The translations under genes and the position numbers were made by a program. This document shows, piece after piece, positions 23,262 through 31,980 of a DNA stretch of 43,495 nt. The notes under the pieces were generated by a model. That model did not search any database. It saw only the letters and a program-made list of their open reading frames with translations, and was not told where the DNA came from. Location of the stretch: contig NZ_MJAJ01000066.1 of assembly GCF_001746365.1 (NCBI RefSeq), forward strand, positions 1-43,495, written 5' to 3'. The DNA is from Streptomyces sp. LUP30 (lineage in GTDB: Bacteria > Actinomycetota > Actinomycetes > Streptomycetales > Streptomycetaceae). Numbering within the stretch: position 1 is the first letter of the stretch; each line of letters begins with the position of its first letter.

Positions 23262-25567
23262 GCAACGAAGCAGTCGTCGCGACGAGCCCCGTGGAGGCGT
23301 CCCCGCCCCCCGAGCCGGTCCCGCACGGCATCGGCGCCTCCCTGCAGCCCGCCGACGCCCGCGCGAAGACCGAGGGCACCTTCCCGTACGCGGCCGACCT
23401 GTGGGCCGAGGGCCTGCTGTGGGCGGCCGTGCTGCGCTCACCGCACCCGCACGCGCGCATCCTGTCCGTCGACACGTCCCACGCGCGGGAGATGCCCGGC
23501 GTACGGGCCGTCGTCACCCACGAGGACGTCCCCGGCCGCGCCCTGCACGGCCGCGGCACGGCCGACCGGCCGGTGTTCGCCTCCGACGTCGTACGCCACC
23601 ACGGCGAGCCCATCGCGGCCGTCGCCGCCGACCACCCGGACACCGCGCGGATGGCCGCCGCCGCCGTCATCGTCGAGTACGAGGTGCTCGACCCGGTGAT
23701 CGACCCCGAGCAGGCCTTCGAGGCCGAGGCCCTGCACCCCGACGGCAACCTGATCCGGCACATCCCGCTGCACCACGGCGACCCGGCCGCGACCGGCGAG
23801 ATCGTCGTCGAGGGCCAGTACCGCATCGGCCGCGCAGACCCCGCCCCGATCGGCGCCGAGGCCGGCCTCGCCGTGCCCCGTCCCGACGGCGGCGTGGAGC
23901 TCTACCTGGCGTCCACCGACCCGCACACCGACCGGGACACGGCCGCCGCCTGCTACGGCCTCGAACCCGAACGCGTGAAGATCGTCGTCACCGGAGTGCC
24001 CGGCGCCACCGCCGACCGCGAGGACCAGGGCTTCCAGCTCCCGCTCGGGCTGCTCGCCCTGAAGACCGGCTGCCCGGTCAAGCTCACGGCCACCCGCGAG
24101 GAGTCGTTCCTCGGCCACGTGCACCGGCACCCCACGCTCCTGCGCTACCGCCACCACGCCGACGCCGAAGGGCGGCTGGTGAAGGTGGAGGCGCAGATCC
24201 TGCTCGACGCGGGCGCCTACGCCGACACCTCCGCCGAGGCCCTGGCCGCCGCCGTCTCCTTCGCCTGCGGCCCCTACGTCGTCCCGAACGCCTTCATCGA
24301 GGGCTGGGCGGTGCGCACGAACAACCCGCCGTCGGGCCATGTGCGCGGCGAGGGCGCGATGCAGGTCTGCGCCGCCTACGAGGCGCAGATGGACAAGCTG
24401 GCGAAGAAGCTCGGCGTCGACCCCGCCGAGCTGCGGCTGCGCAACGTCATGGCGACCGGTGACGTCCTGCCGACCGGCCAGACGGTGACCTGCCCCGCGC
24501 CCGTCGCCGAACTCCTCCAGGCCGTCCAGGAGTTCCCCCTTCCGGCGCTCCCCAAGGACACGCCCGAGGAGGACTGGCTGCTGCCCGGCGGCCCCGAGGG
24601 CGCGGGCGAACCGGGCGCGGTCCGCCGGGGTGTCGGCTACGGCCTCGGCATGGTGCACATGCTGGGCGCGGAGGGCGCCGACGAGGTCTCCACGGCGACC
24701 GTGAAGGTCCAGGACGGCGTCGCGACGGTCCTGTGCGCGGCGGTGGAGACCGGCCAGGGCTTCACGACGCTGGCCCGCCAGATCGTCCAGGAGACGCTCG
24801 GCGTCGACGAGGTGCACGTGGCCCCCGTGGACACCGACCAGCCCCCCGCGGGTCCCGGCTGCCGGGGCCGCCACACATGGGTCTCGGGCGGCGCGGTGGA
24901 ACGCGCGGCGAAGATGGTCCGCACCCAGCTCCTGCAGCCCCTGGCGCACAAGTTCGGCATGTCCACGGAACTGCTGCAGATCACCGACGGAAAGATCACC
25001 TCCTACGACGGCGTCCTGTCGACGCCCGTCACGGAGGAGATGCGGGGCAAGGAGCTGTGGGCGACGGCACAGTGCCGCCCGCATCCCACCGAGCCCCTGG
25101 ACGCGGCCGGCCAGGGCGATGCCTTCGTCGGTCTCGCCTTCTGCGCGATCCGCGCGGTCGTCGACGTCGACATCGAACTGGGCTCGGTGCGGGTCGTCGA
25201 ACTGGCGGTCGCCCAGGACGTCGGCCGGATCCTGAACCCGGCGCAGCTCACCGCGCGCATCGAGGCGGGCGTGACCCAGGGCGTGGGCATCGCGCTCACG
25301 GAGAACCTGCGCACCCCGCGCGGCCTGATCCGCCACCCCGACCTCACCGGTTACGCGCTGCCCACGGCCCTGGACGCCCCGGACATCAGGATCGTCAAGT
25401 TGGTCGAGGAGCGGGACGTGGTCGCGCCGTTCGGAGCGAAGGCGGCCAGCGCGGTCCCGGTGGTGACCTCGCCCGCGGCGATCGCCTCCGCCGTGCGCGC
25501 CGCGACGGGCCGCCCGGTGAACCGGCTGCCGATAAGGCCGCAGGCGGCCGTGGTGACGGACCGATGA
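23258..25567 (+). CDS. molybdopterin-binding large subunit of a xanthine dehydrogenase-family hydroxylase, active site altered
   Basis: The 769-residue protein has the two aldehyde oxidase/xanthine dehydrogenase domains: ADARAKTEGTFPYAADL, VLRSPHPHARI, VKLTATREESF, DAGAYADTSAEALA and LGVDPAELRLRNV. Key motifs differ from active enzymes. The catalytic Glu motif (usually G-x-GE-G/P) reads KAASAVPVV, with Ala at about 732. The usual RGFG is RGEG, and the usual GFGG(K/R)E reads GATADRE. It may use another substrate or chemistry, or may be inactive. GTG 23258 overlaps the Fe-S subunit and ATG of the next gene overlaps its stop. No molybdenum-insertion (XdhC) gene lies nearby. Confidence 0.87.
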   Translation: MSNEAVVATSPVEASPPPEPVPHGIGASLQPADARAKTEGTFPYAADLWAEGLLWAAVLRSPHPHARILSVDTSHAREMPGVRAVVTHEDVPGRALHGRGTADRPVFASDVVRHHGEPIAAVAADHPDTARMAAAAVIVEYEVLDPVIDPEQAFEAEALHPDGNLIRHIPLHHGDPAATGEIVVEGQYRIGRADPAPIGAEAGLAVPRPDGGVELYLASTDPHTDRDTAAACYGLEPERVKIVVTGVPGATADREDQGFQLPLGLLALKTGCPVKLTATREESFLGHVHRHPTLLRYRHHADAEGRLVKVEAQILLDAGAYADTSAEALAAAVSFACGPYVVPNAFIEGWAVRTNNPPSGHVRGEGAMQVCAAYEAQMDKLAKKLGVDPAELRLRNVMATGDVLPTGQTVTCPAPVAELLQAVQEFPLPALPKDTPEEDWLLPGGPEGAGEPGAVRRGVGYGLGMVHMLGAEGADEVSTATVKVQDGVATVLCAAVETGQGFTTLARQIVQETLGVDEVHVAPVDTDQPPAGPGCRGRHTWVSGGAVERAAKMVRTQLLQPLAHKFGMSTELLQITDGKITSYDGVLSTPVTEEMRGKELWATAQCRPHPTEPLDAAGQGDAFVGLAFCAIRAVVDVDIELGSVRVVELAVAQDVGRILNPAQLTARIEAGVTQGVGIALTENLRTPRGLIRHPDLTGYALPTALDAPDIRIVKLVEERDVVAPFGAKAASAVPVVTSPAAIASAVRAATGRPVNRLPIRPQAAVVTDR

Positions 25568-25695
25568 GCGAGCCGGATCCGGACCCCGGACAGCGCTACG
25601 AGCCCCCGCCGGGCCTCGGCAAGCTGCTGGCCTGGATCCTGCTGTTCGTGGCGGCGGCGGTGGCCGTGGTGCTGGGCGGCATCTACTTCACCTGA
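25564..25695 (+). CDS. small single-pass membrane protein closing the hydroxylase operon
   Basis: The 43-residue protein consists of an acidic/proline N-terminus (SEPDPDPGQRYEPPPGLG) and one membrane helix (LLAWILLFVAAAVAVVLGG). ATG 25564 overlaps the large-subunit stop as ATGA, so it is translationally coupled. The high predicted hydrophobicity and coupling support a real gene. It could anchor the hydroxylase to the membrane, but this is inference and the family is unknown to me. Confidence 0.65.
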   Translation: MSEPDPDPGQRYEPPPGLGKLLAWILLFVAAAVAVVLGGIYFT

Positions 25696-25868
25696 GGCTC
25701 CGTCGGGGGAACTCTCGGGCACGTCCCGACGTCTTCAGTGCGGGACCGGTGTCGGGCGTGCCGGGTGTCGGGTGCCGGGCGCTGTCGCCGGTCACCGCCG
25801 TTGTCAGTGGGTCCGCATAGGCTGCGGAGCAGTGGGACGGCGCACGCAACTTTCCGCACGGGGGACCG

Positions 25869-27050
25869 ATGGGCACGACCAGGACCACCACCGCCACGAC
25901 GACGGCCACACCGACGATCATCTTCACCGAGGACGAGCTGAACCCGTACGCCACGCAACTGCCGACACACCACTGGCCGACCGGCCCCGGCCTGGCACAC
26001 CTGCACGGACTGCCAGTGGACGGCGGCCTGTTGCCGTTCGCGCTGCCGTACACGGACCGCTCGCACAGGGACCGCTCGCACACGGACCGCTCGCGCACGG
26101 TCGTCGGCGCCGCGGGTGACCCGGAGGGCCGTTCGGCCGTCCTGCTCGACGGAGTGAGGGGCGAGATCTCGGCCACGTACTTCCTGCACGCCCACCCCGA
26201 CCGGATGGACGCCCGCCCGCTCGCCCCCTCCCTGGAGAAGCTGGCGCGCTTCGCGACGGCGGCGGACGAACTGGCGGCCCTGCGCGGCCAGTTCGCCTCC
26301 TACGCCGGCCGGCTCGCCCCGCGGGCGAGGGCGGAGGCCACGCGGCGACTGCTGGCCGTGTTCGAGGCGGGCGCGGGCGGCACGGAACGCGCGCAGAGCT
26401 CGAACGGCGGGTCCGGCGGATCCGGCCTCTTCCGGCAGCTGGGCGCGGTGGTCCGCCCGTTGGCCCTGGCGGCCGGCCCCTGCACCACATCCGGCCTGGC
26501 GCTTGACCTGCCCGCCCGTCTCCTGGACGAGGAGTTCGGCTCCGGCGCCGTCGTCCGCTTCGAGGACGTCGACCTCCCGAGGACGCTCACGCACGCCCCG
26601 ACCCGCCGTTTCCTGCGCGAGCAGGGCCTGCCGGAGGAGGTCTGCCGGTTCTCGCTGGAGACGGACACACCACTGCAGACCCTCGCCGAGTACCGCGCCG
26701 ACGTCCGTGGCGACGCCCTGACGGAGCAGCGGCTCCCGGCCGGCGCCGACCGGCTGATCCGGCTGGGCAGCCTGCCGGCCGACACCTGCCTCGTCCTGGA
26801 CGGCGCCACGGGCGCGGTGCTGACCTGGAGCGAGCCGGACCTCGGGCTGCGTCCGCTCAACGCCGACATCTCGACCCTGGCCTTCACCTTCTGGCTGATC
26901 CGGCGCGAGCGCGCCCTGGAGGCGGTACACGCGCTGACCGAGGCCTACGACCGGCTCGCCGACACGATGTGCCGCACCCTGGCCGCGGTCGACCCGACGT
27001 CCTGCGGCCCGGTGTTCGACGTCGAGACGGGCGGCGGCCTGCCCGCCTGA
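25869..27050 (+). CDS. SUKH-4-like protein
   Basis: The C-terminal ~190 residues of this 393-residue protein resemble the SUKH-4 immunity-protein family: THAPTRRFLREQGLPEEV, LIRLGSLPADTCLVLDGATG, LNADISTLAFTFWL and AYDRLADTM. The N-terminal half has an Asp/His/Arg repeat (three DRSHR-like units) and a middle region of unknown fold. SUKH proteins often neutralise polymorphic toxins, but no toxin or secretion gene lies beside this one. In Streptomyces such orphan copies are common. ATG 25869 has GGGGGA just upstream. Confidence 0.6.
   Translation: MGTTRTTTATTTATPTIIFTEDELNPYATQLPTHHWPTGPGLAHLHGLPVDGGLLPFALPYTDRSHRDRSHTDRSRTVVGAAGDPEGRSAVLLDGVRGEISATYFLHAHPDRMDARPLAPSLEKLARFATAADELAALRGQFASYAGRLAPRARAEATRRLLAVFEAGAGGTERAQSSNGGSGGSGLFRQLGAVVRPLALAAGPCTTSGLALDLPARLLDEEFGSGAVVRFEDVDLPRTLTHAPTRRFLREQGLPEEVCRFSLETDTPLQTLAEYRADVRGDALTEQRLPAGADRLIRLGSLPADTCLVLDGATGAVLTWSEPDLGLRPLNADISTLAFTFWLIRRERALEAVHALTEAYDRLADTMCRTLAAVDPTSCGPVFDVETGGGLPA
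26054..26098 (+). repeat. three 15-bp tandem repeats in the SUKH-like gene
   Basis: GGACCGCTCGCACAG, GGACCGCTCGCACAC and GGACCGCTCGCGCAC follow directly and encode DRSHR, DRSHT and DRSRT. They are in frame with the gene, so copy-number change would not break it. Confidence 0.75.
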
Positions 27051-27245
27051 CCGGGCACGGTCCGATCCGAGGCGCCCCCTGAGGAAGCACAGAACCGGCG
27101 CCCGGCGTGCGGCGGAAGTCGTCACCGCACTCGCCACGGCCGCCGCGATCGCCTCCGCGGCCGCGGTCCACGTCAGTCCGCCGCCCGACCGACGGCCGCT
27201 GCCCAGCAGGCTGACGCCCCCTCAACCGTCCCCGCACACGCGAAA

Positions 27246-27271
27246 GGACGGCCCCCCGAGGGGAACCGCCC
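27246..27271 (-). terminator. terminator of the tRNA-Cys gene
   Basis: On the minus strand, GGGCGGTTCCCC pairs with GGGGGGCCGTCC (with G-U pairs) and is followed by TTTCGCG. It lies about 34 bases beyond the tRNA 3' end. Confidence 0.55.
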
Positions 27272-27304
27272 TTGCGCGCCGCCCGGTAGGGCAGAGCGAG
27301 ATCG

Positions 27305-27376
27305 AGGCCATGGCGGGAATCGAACCCGCGTAACTCGCTTTGCAGGCGAGTCCCTAAGCCACTCGGGCACACGGCC
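27305..27376 (-). tRNA. tRNA-Cys (GCA)
   Basis: The minus strand folds as a complete tRNA. The acceptor stem is GGCCGTG/CATGGCC (one G-U pair), the D arm has CCC/GGG, and the anticodon arm is CTCGC-CTGCAAA-GCGAG with anticodon GCA at 27343-27341. The variable loop is TTAC and the T arm is GCGGG-TTCGATT-CCCGC. The discriminator base is T, the main identity base for cysteine. CCA is not encoded. No integrase or repeated att-like copy of the 3' end is seen nearby. Confidence 0.93.
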
Positions 27377-27585
27377 GGGTCGGGAAGGGGGTTCGTGGTG
27401 CGCCCCGTCCGGACTTGGTACGCCGACCGTACGGGCCGGGCGGGAAGGGGTTCAAGGGCTGCGCCGGGGCCGCAACGGGACTGCCACACGCCGTTCATGA
27501 AGCGGGCGGCACGGCCGTGGTCGTAGGACCAAGGTCCCGGGCGCGAACCCGCCCTCCGACAGGGGCCGATGTCGGTGACGCCCCT

Positions 27586-27598
27586 TACGCTGACGACC
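27586..27598 (+). promoter_or_regulatory. -10 element for a leaderless transcript of the MFS gene
   Basis: TACGCT (27586-27591) is followed by seven bases and ATG 27599, exactly the arrangement seen before the DUF3039 gene at 17939. An upstream in-frame ATG at 27569 would place this element inside the coding region. Confidence 0.45.
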
Positions 27599-29062
27599 AT
27601 GGCCGCCCTCGAACCCCGCGACACCGGTGTCGCAGACGAAGTCCTGTCCCGCGCCGTGAGACCCGAGGAGGACGGGACCGTCCTGGGGCGGGCCCATCGG
27701 GCCCTCACCGTCGGGATCGTCTCCGTGGTGCTGCTCATCGCCTTCGAGGCGACGGCCGTGGGGACCGCCATGCCGGTCGCGGCGCGGGACCTCGACGGGG
27801 TGTCGGTGTACGCGTTCGCGTTCTCCGGGTACTTCACGACGAGTCTGTTCGGAATGGTGTTCGCCGGGCAGCTGTCGGACCGGCGGGGACCGCTCGGGGC
27901 GCTGGGAGGCGGGATCGGGGCCTTCGCGGCGGGGCTGCTGCTCTCGGGGAGCGCCCAGGCCATGTGGGTGTTCATCCTGGGGCGGGCCGTGCAGGGACTC
28001 GGCGGCGGGCTGGTGATCGTCGCGCTGTACGTCGTCGTCGGACGGGCCTATCCGGAGCGGCTGCGGCCCGCGATCATGGCCGCGTTCGCCGCCTGCTGGG
28101 TGGTGCCGTCCGTGGTCGGGCCGCTGGCCGCCGGCGCGGTGACCGAGCATCTGGGGTGGCGGTGGGTCTTCCTGGGGATACCCGTCCTCGTCGTCGGACC
28201 GCTCGCGCTGGCCCTGCCGCAGATACGCCGGCGGGCGAGCGGACCCGTGGAAGGGACGGTCGCCCCGCCCTTCGACCGGCGGCGGATCCGGCTCGCCCTC
28301 GCCATCTCCCTCGGCGCGGGGCTCCTGCAGTACGCCGCCCAGGATCTGCGGCCGGTCTCGGCCGTGCCCGCCGCCGCGGGGCTCGCGCTGCTCGTGCCCG
28401 CCGTGCGCGGGCTGCTGCCGCGCGGCACCTGGCGGGCCGCCCGCGGCCTGCCCTCCGTGGTGCTGCTGCGCGGTGTGGCCGCCGGGTCCTTCATCGCCGC
28501 CGAGTCCTTCGTGCCCCTGATGCTGGTGACGCAGCGGGGGCTGAGCCCGACCCTGGCCGGGTTCTCGCTCGCCGCCGGCGGCGGCACCTGGGCCCTGGGG
28601 TCATGGCTGCAGTCGCGGACCTGGGCCGAGCCGTACCGCGAGCGGCTGATGGCACTCGGGATGGTGCTGGCGGCCGCCGCCATCGCCGCCGCGCCCAGTG
28701 TGCTGCTGCCCGCCGTGCCCGCCTGGACGGTCGCCGTCGCCTGGGGCTTCGGGTGCTTCGGGATGGGGCTCGTCATCTCCTCCACCAGCGTGCTGCTGCT
28801 GAAGCTGTCCGCCCCGCAAGAGGCGGGCGCCAACTCGGCCGCCCTCCAGATCTCGGACGGACTGTCCAACGTGCTGCTGCTGGCCGTGGGCGGCGCCGCG
28901 TTCGCCGCGCTGGGCGGCGGGAGCGTGGCGCACGCGACGACGGCCGCTGCCGCCGACGGCGCCTCGCATCCCGCCGCCTTCGCCGCCGTCTTTTTCCCCA
29001 TGGCCACGGTGGCCCTCCTGGGAGCCTGGGTGACCACCCGCCTGCACGAGCGACATCCGTGA
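27599..29062 (+). CDS. MFS transporter, probable drug or small-molecule exporter
   Basis: The 487-residue protein has about 12-14 membrane helices of the DHA2-like MFS type. Features include FEATAVGTAMPVAARDL in TM1, GQLSDRRGP in the first loop, and the TM4/5 region ILGRAVQGLGGGL and PSVVGPLAAGAV (antiporter-like motif C). The substrate cannot be predicted. The start is chosen at ATG 27599 because of the leaderless-type -10; ATG 27569, with AGGGG three bases before it, would add ten residues (MSVTPLTLTT). The stop overlaps GTG 29059 of a small degraded gene. Confidence 0.88.
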   Translation: MAALEPRDTGVADEVLSRAVRPEEDGTVLGRAHRALTVGIVSVVLLIAFEATAVGTAMPVAARDLDGVSVYAFAFSGYFTTSLFGMVFAGQLSDRRGPLGALGGGIGAFAAGLLLSGSAQAMWVFILGRAVQGLGGGLVIVALYVVVGRAYPERLRPAIMAAFAACWVVPSVVGPLAAGAVTEHLGWRWVFLGIPVLVVGPLALALPQIRRRASGPVEGTVAPPFDRRRIRLALAISLGAGLLQYAAQDLRPVSAVPAAAGLALLVPAVRGLLPRGTWRAARGLPSVVLLRGVAAGSFIAAESFVPLMLVTQRGLSPTLAGFSLAAGGGTWALGSWLQSRTWAEPYRERLMALGMVLAAAAIAAAPSVLLPAVPAWTVAVAWGFGCFGMGLVISSTSVLLLKLSAPQEAGANSAALQISDGLSNVLLLAVGGAAFAALGGGSVAHATTAAAADGASHPAAFAAVFFPMATVALLGAWVTTRLHERHP

Positions 29063-29242
29063 CGTGCAAGTCCCTCGGCCGCGTCCTGGACGATCTCGCC
29101 GACGCCACCGGTCGGCGGGCCCGAGGACATCGCGCTGGACGCCGTACGCGACCTGCTGCGGGCGGAGGAGGCGCGCGTGCGCGCGGAGGCCGAGCGGCTC
29201 GCGCAGGCCCAGGCGGACCTGCTGCGGAGGCCGGGGGAGTGA
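29059..29242 (+). pseudogene. small frameshifted gene coupled to the MFS transporter
   Basis: GTG 29059 overlaps the MFS stop (GTGA) and reads VTCKSLGRVLDDLADATG. The reading then breaks between 29110 and 29123. One frame further on, the sequence continues as GPEDIALDAVRDLLRAEEA, then a Glu/Ala/Arg-rich helix and ...DLLRRPGE before TGA 29240-29242. The restored product would be about 60 residues, with a charged helix probably forming a coiled coil. I do not recognise the family. The break is a +1 change, either a true mutation or a sequencing error in a GGG/CCC context. Confidence 0.5.
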
Positions 29243-29501
29243 ACGGTCACCCGGCACCGGGGGCTTCCGGGCCCACCCGCCATCTCACCGTCGCCGAGGT
29301 CGCCGGGATCCGCGGGGGTCGCCTTCGGTGGACGGGCGCCCGAGGCGCGGGCGCGCGGGCTCCTCACCTCCGCCGTGCACCGGCCGAGGGCCAGGATGTT
29401 CGGCACGGTCGCGTACGACGACGTCCGACCTGGTCATCGACGTGGCGTCGGGCGTGGAGTCCGGGATCCCCGCGATCGCGCGGCCGCTGCGGGCGTTGTG
29501 A
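29239..29501 (+). pseudogene. second small frameshifted gene in the same coupled series
   Basis: GTG 29239 overlaps the preceding stop (GTGA). Frame one gives a segment ending HLTVAEVAGIRG. A +1 shift at the GGGGG run near 29314-29318 leads to VAFGGRAPEARARGLLTS and ARMFGTVAYDD. A second +1 shift at about 29423 leads to SDLVIDVASGVESGIPAIA and TGA 29499-29501. The restored product is about 87 residues. The family is unknown to me. Two shifts make a functional protein unlikely unless the sequence is wrong. Confidence 0.5.
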
Positions 29502-29714
29502 CCTGGATCCCAACCACGGGCGACCGCGCGTCGTTCGCGCGTCGGCACGGGCGGGCCGCCGGTAGGGTGGCCCGGTTGTCATACACAGCCGAGTCCCCCG
29601 TCCACCGAGTCGCCCGTCGACGAAACGCCGCCCGCCCGTCCGCCCGTCACCCGCTGCCGCCCTTCCGACGCGCTTCGCGCGGACCCTCTTGATTCGACCC
29701 CGAACCCGGAGACC

Positions 29715-31514
29715 GTGACCATCACCGCCGCCACCAGCTCCTCCTCCCACCACCTGTCGCCCGCCTTTCCCGGCCGCGCCCCCTGGGGCACCGCCAGCAA
29801 GCTGCGCGCCTGGCAGCAGGGAGCGATGGAGAAGTACCTCCAGGAGCAGCCGCGCGACTTCCTCGCCGTCGCCACCCCCGGCGCCGGCAAGACGACCTTC
29901 GCGCTGACCCTCGCCTCCTGGCTGCTGCACCACCACGTGGTGCAGCAGGTGACCGTGGTCGCGCCGACCGAGCACCTGAAGAAGCAGTGGGCGGAGGCGG
30001 CCGCGAGGATAGGGATCCGGCTGGACCCCGAGTACAGCGCCGGGCCGCTCAGCAAGGACTACCACGGCGTCGCCGTGACCTACGCGGGCGTCGGCGTGCG
30101 GCCGATGCTGCACCGCAACCGCAGCGAGCAGCGCAAGACGCTGGTCATCCTCGACGAGATCCACCACGCCGGTGACTCCAAGTCCTGGGGCGAGGCCTGT
30201 CTCGAGGCCTTCGAACCCGCGACCCGTCGCCTCGCGCTCACCGGCACGCCGTTCCGCTCCGACACGAACCCCATCCCCTTCGTGACGTACGAGGAGGGCA
30301 ACGACGGGATCCGGCGGTCCGCCGCCGACTACACCTACGGGTACGGGTCCGCGCTCGCCGACAACGTCGTCCGGCCCGTCATCTTCCTCTCCTACAGCGG
30401 CAACATGCGCTGGCGGACCAAGGCCGGCGACGAGATCGCCGCCCGGCTCGGCGAACCGATGACCAAGGACGCGATCAGCCAGGCCTGGCGCACCGCCCTC
30501 GACCCGCGCGGCGAGTGGATGCCCAGCGTGCTGCGCGCCGCCGACCAGCGGCTCACCGAGGTCAGGAAGGCCATCCCGGACGCCGGCGCGCTCGTCATCG
30601 CCTCCGACCAGGACTCCGCCCGCGCCTACGCCAAGCTCATCCGGGAGATCACCGGCTCGAAGGCCACCGTCGTCCTGTCCGACGACACCGGCGCGTCCAA
30701 CCGCATCGACGAGTTCAGCGGCAGCACCGACCGGTGGATGGTCGCGGTGCGGATGGTGTCCGAGGGCGTCGACGTGCCGCGCCTCGCGGTCGGGGTGTAC
30801 GCCACCACCATCTCCACCCCGCTCTTCTTCGCCCAGGCCGTCGGGCGCTTCGTGCGGTCCCGGCGGCGCGGCGAGACCGCCTCCGTCTTCCTCCCCACCG
30901 TGCCCGACCTGCTCACCTTCGCCAACGAGATGGAGGTCGAGCGCGACCACGCCCTCGACAAGCCGAGGAAGGAGGGTGAGGAGGATCCGTACGCCGAGTC
31001 CGAGAAGGAGATGGACGAGGCGAACAAGGAGCAGGACGAGGACACCGGCGAGCAGGAGCAGTTCGCCTTCGAGGCGCTGGAGTCCGAGGCCGTCTTCGAC
31101 CGGGTGATGTACAACGGGGCCGAGTTCGGCATGCAGGCCCACCCGGGCAGCGAGGAGGAGCAGGACTACCTCGGCATTCCGGGACTGCTCGAACCCGACC
31201 AGGTGGAGCTGCTGCTGCAGAAGCGGCAGGCCAAGCAGATCGCGCACAGCAGGAAGAAGCCGGACACCGAGGCGGACCTGCTCGAACTGCCCGCCGAGCG
31301 GCGGCCGGTCGTCTCGCACAAGGAGATGATGGAGCTGCGCAAGCAGCTCAACACGATGGTCGGCGCGTACGTCCATCAGAGCGGCAAGCCCCACGGTGTG
31401 ATCCACACCGAACTGCGGCGCGTGTGCGGCGGCCCGCCCAGCGCGGAGGCGACGGCGGGACAGCTGCGGCAGCGGATCGCCAAGGTGCAGGAGTGGGCGA
31501 CCCGGATGCGGTGA
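29715..31514 (+). CDS. DEAD/DEAH-box helicase, superfamily 2
   Basis: The 599-residue protein has both RecA-like halves. Motif I is TPGAGKTT (about 54-61), motif II DEIHH (147-151), motif III LALTGTPFRSD, motif V region VSEGVDVPRLAVGVYATT and motif VI QAVGRFVRSRRRGE. A highly acidic linker (EEDPYAESEKEMDEANKEQ, about 420-450) follows, then a C-terminal region of unknown fold. The layout is like the UvrB/Res-III branch used in DNA or RNA remodelling. The substrate is unknown. GTG 29715 has GGAG four bases upstream. It is a single gene conserved in streptomycetes as far as I recall, not part of a restriction or defence set here. Confidence 0.88.
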   Translation: MTITAATSSSSHHLSPAFPGRAPWGTASKLRAWQQGAMEKYLQEQPRDFLAVATPGAGKTTFALTLASWLLHHHVVQQVTVVAPTEHLKKQWAEAAARIGIRLDPEYSAGPLSKDYHGVAVTYAGVGVRPMLHRNRSEQRKTLVILDEIHHAGDSKSWGEACLEAFEPATRRLALTGTPFRSDTNPIPFVTYEEGNDGIRRSAADYTYGYGSALADNVVRPVIFLSYSGNMRWRTKAGDEIAARLGEPMTKDAISQAWRTALDPRGEWMPSVLRAADQRLTEVRKAIPDAGALVIASDQDSARAYAKLIREITGSKATVVLSDDTGASNRIDEFSGSTDRWMVAVRMVSEGVDVPRLAVGVYATTISTPLFFAQAVGRFVRSRRRGETASVFLPTVPDLLTFANEMEVERDHALDKPRKEGEEDPYAESEKEMDEANKEQDEDTGEQEQFAFEALESEAVFDRVMYNGAEFGMQAHPGSEEEQDYLGIPGLLEPDQVELLLQKRQAKQIAHSRKKPDTEADLLELPAERRPVVSHKEMMELRKQLNTMVGAYVHQSGKPHGVIHTELRRVCGGPPSAEATAGQLRQRIAKVQEWATRMR

Positions 31515-31515
31515 C

Positions 31516-31575
31516 GGCCCGGCGACGGGTCCCGAGGGGTCCACGGACCCTGCGCCGACGGCCCGGCGACGGGCC
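31516..31575 (+). terminator. duplicated GNRA-loop hairpins after the helicase gene
   Basis: GGCCCG-GCGA-CGGGTC (31516-31531) and GGCCCG-GCGA-CGGGCC (31560-31575) form two 6-bp stems with the same tetraloop. A further GGGTC-CACG-GACCC hairpin lies between them (about 31537-31550). Together they probably end the helicase transcript. Confidence 0.55.
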
Positions 31576-31980
31576 GGGGGACCCGGCACCGAGGCGTCCC
31601 CGGCGCGTGGGAGCCGCCGCGCGTCCGGCGCGAGTGCCACGACACCGCTCACCGGACGGTCCTCTCCGCCCACCCGCATCGAGCCCACCCGCTCGCGCCC
31701 CCTTCCCCCGCCTTCTTCCGGCCCCCGTCCCCCGCCTTCTCCCCGCCCCCCCCGGCAGGGGCGCGCGCGCCTGGGCCGCGCTCCGTACGTATCGGGATAA
31801 ATGCAGGAAGTCCCCACCGGCCACTGACCGGATTCTGGACGGAGCCTTCCGCTCAGCGAACCTGCTTCGCTACTGTCCCGCTACGCACACGCCCCGTGGC
31901 AGCGCCGCCGCGGAGCGCAGCCGTGAAGCGACCGGGCCCGGACACGCCGGACCCGTCTGTCGATCGGCGGCCTCTGTGGC

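Noticed and set aside
20529..23441. A 970-codon minus-strand frame across the hydroxylase operon
   Set aside because: It is an artefact of codon bias. It crosses three real overlapping genes and has no start signal or motif.
27051..27598. Integrated element at the tRNA-Cys gene
   Set aside because: I found no integrase, excisionase or second copy of the tRNA 3' end, and the genes on both sides look like ordinary chromosome.
29715..31514. Helicase plus SUKH-like gene as a defence island
   Set aside because: No nuclease, methylase, toxin or other defence gene is present, and the helicase stands alone as a core-type gene.
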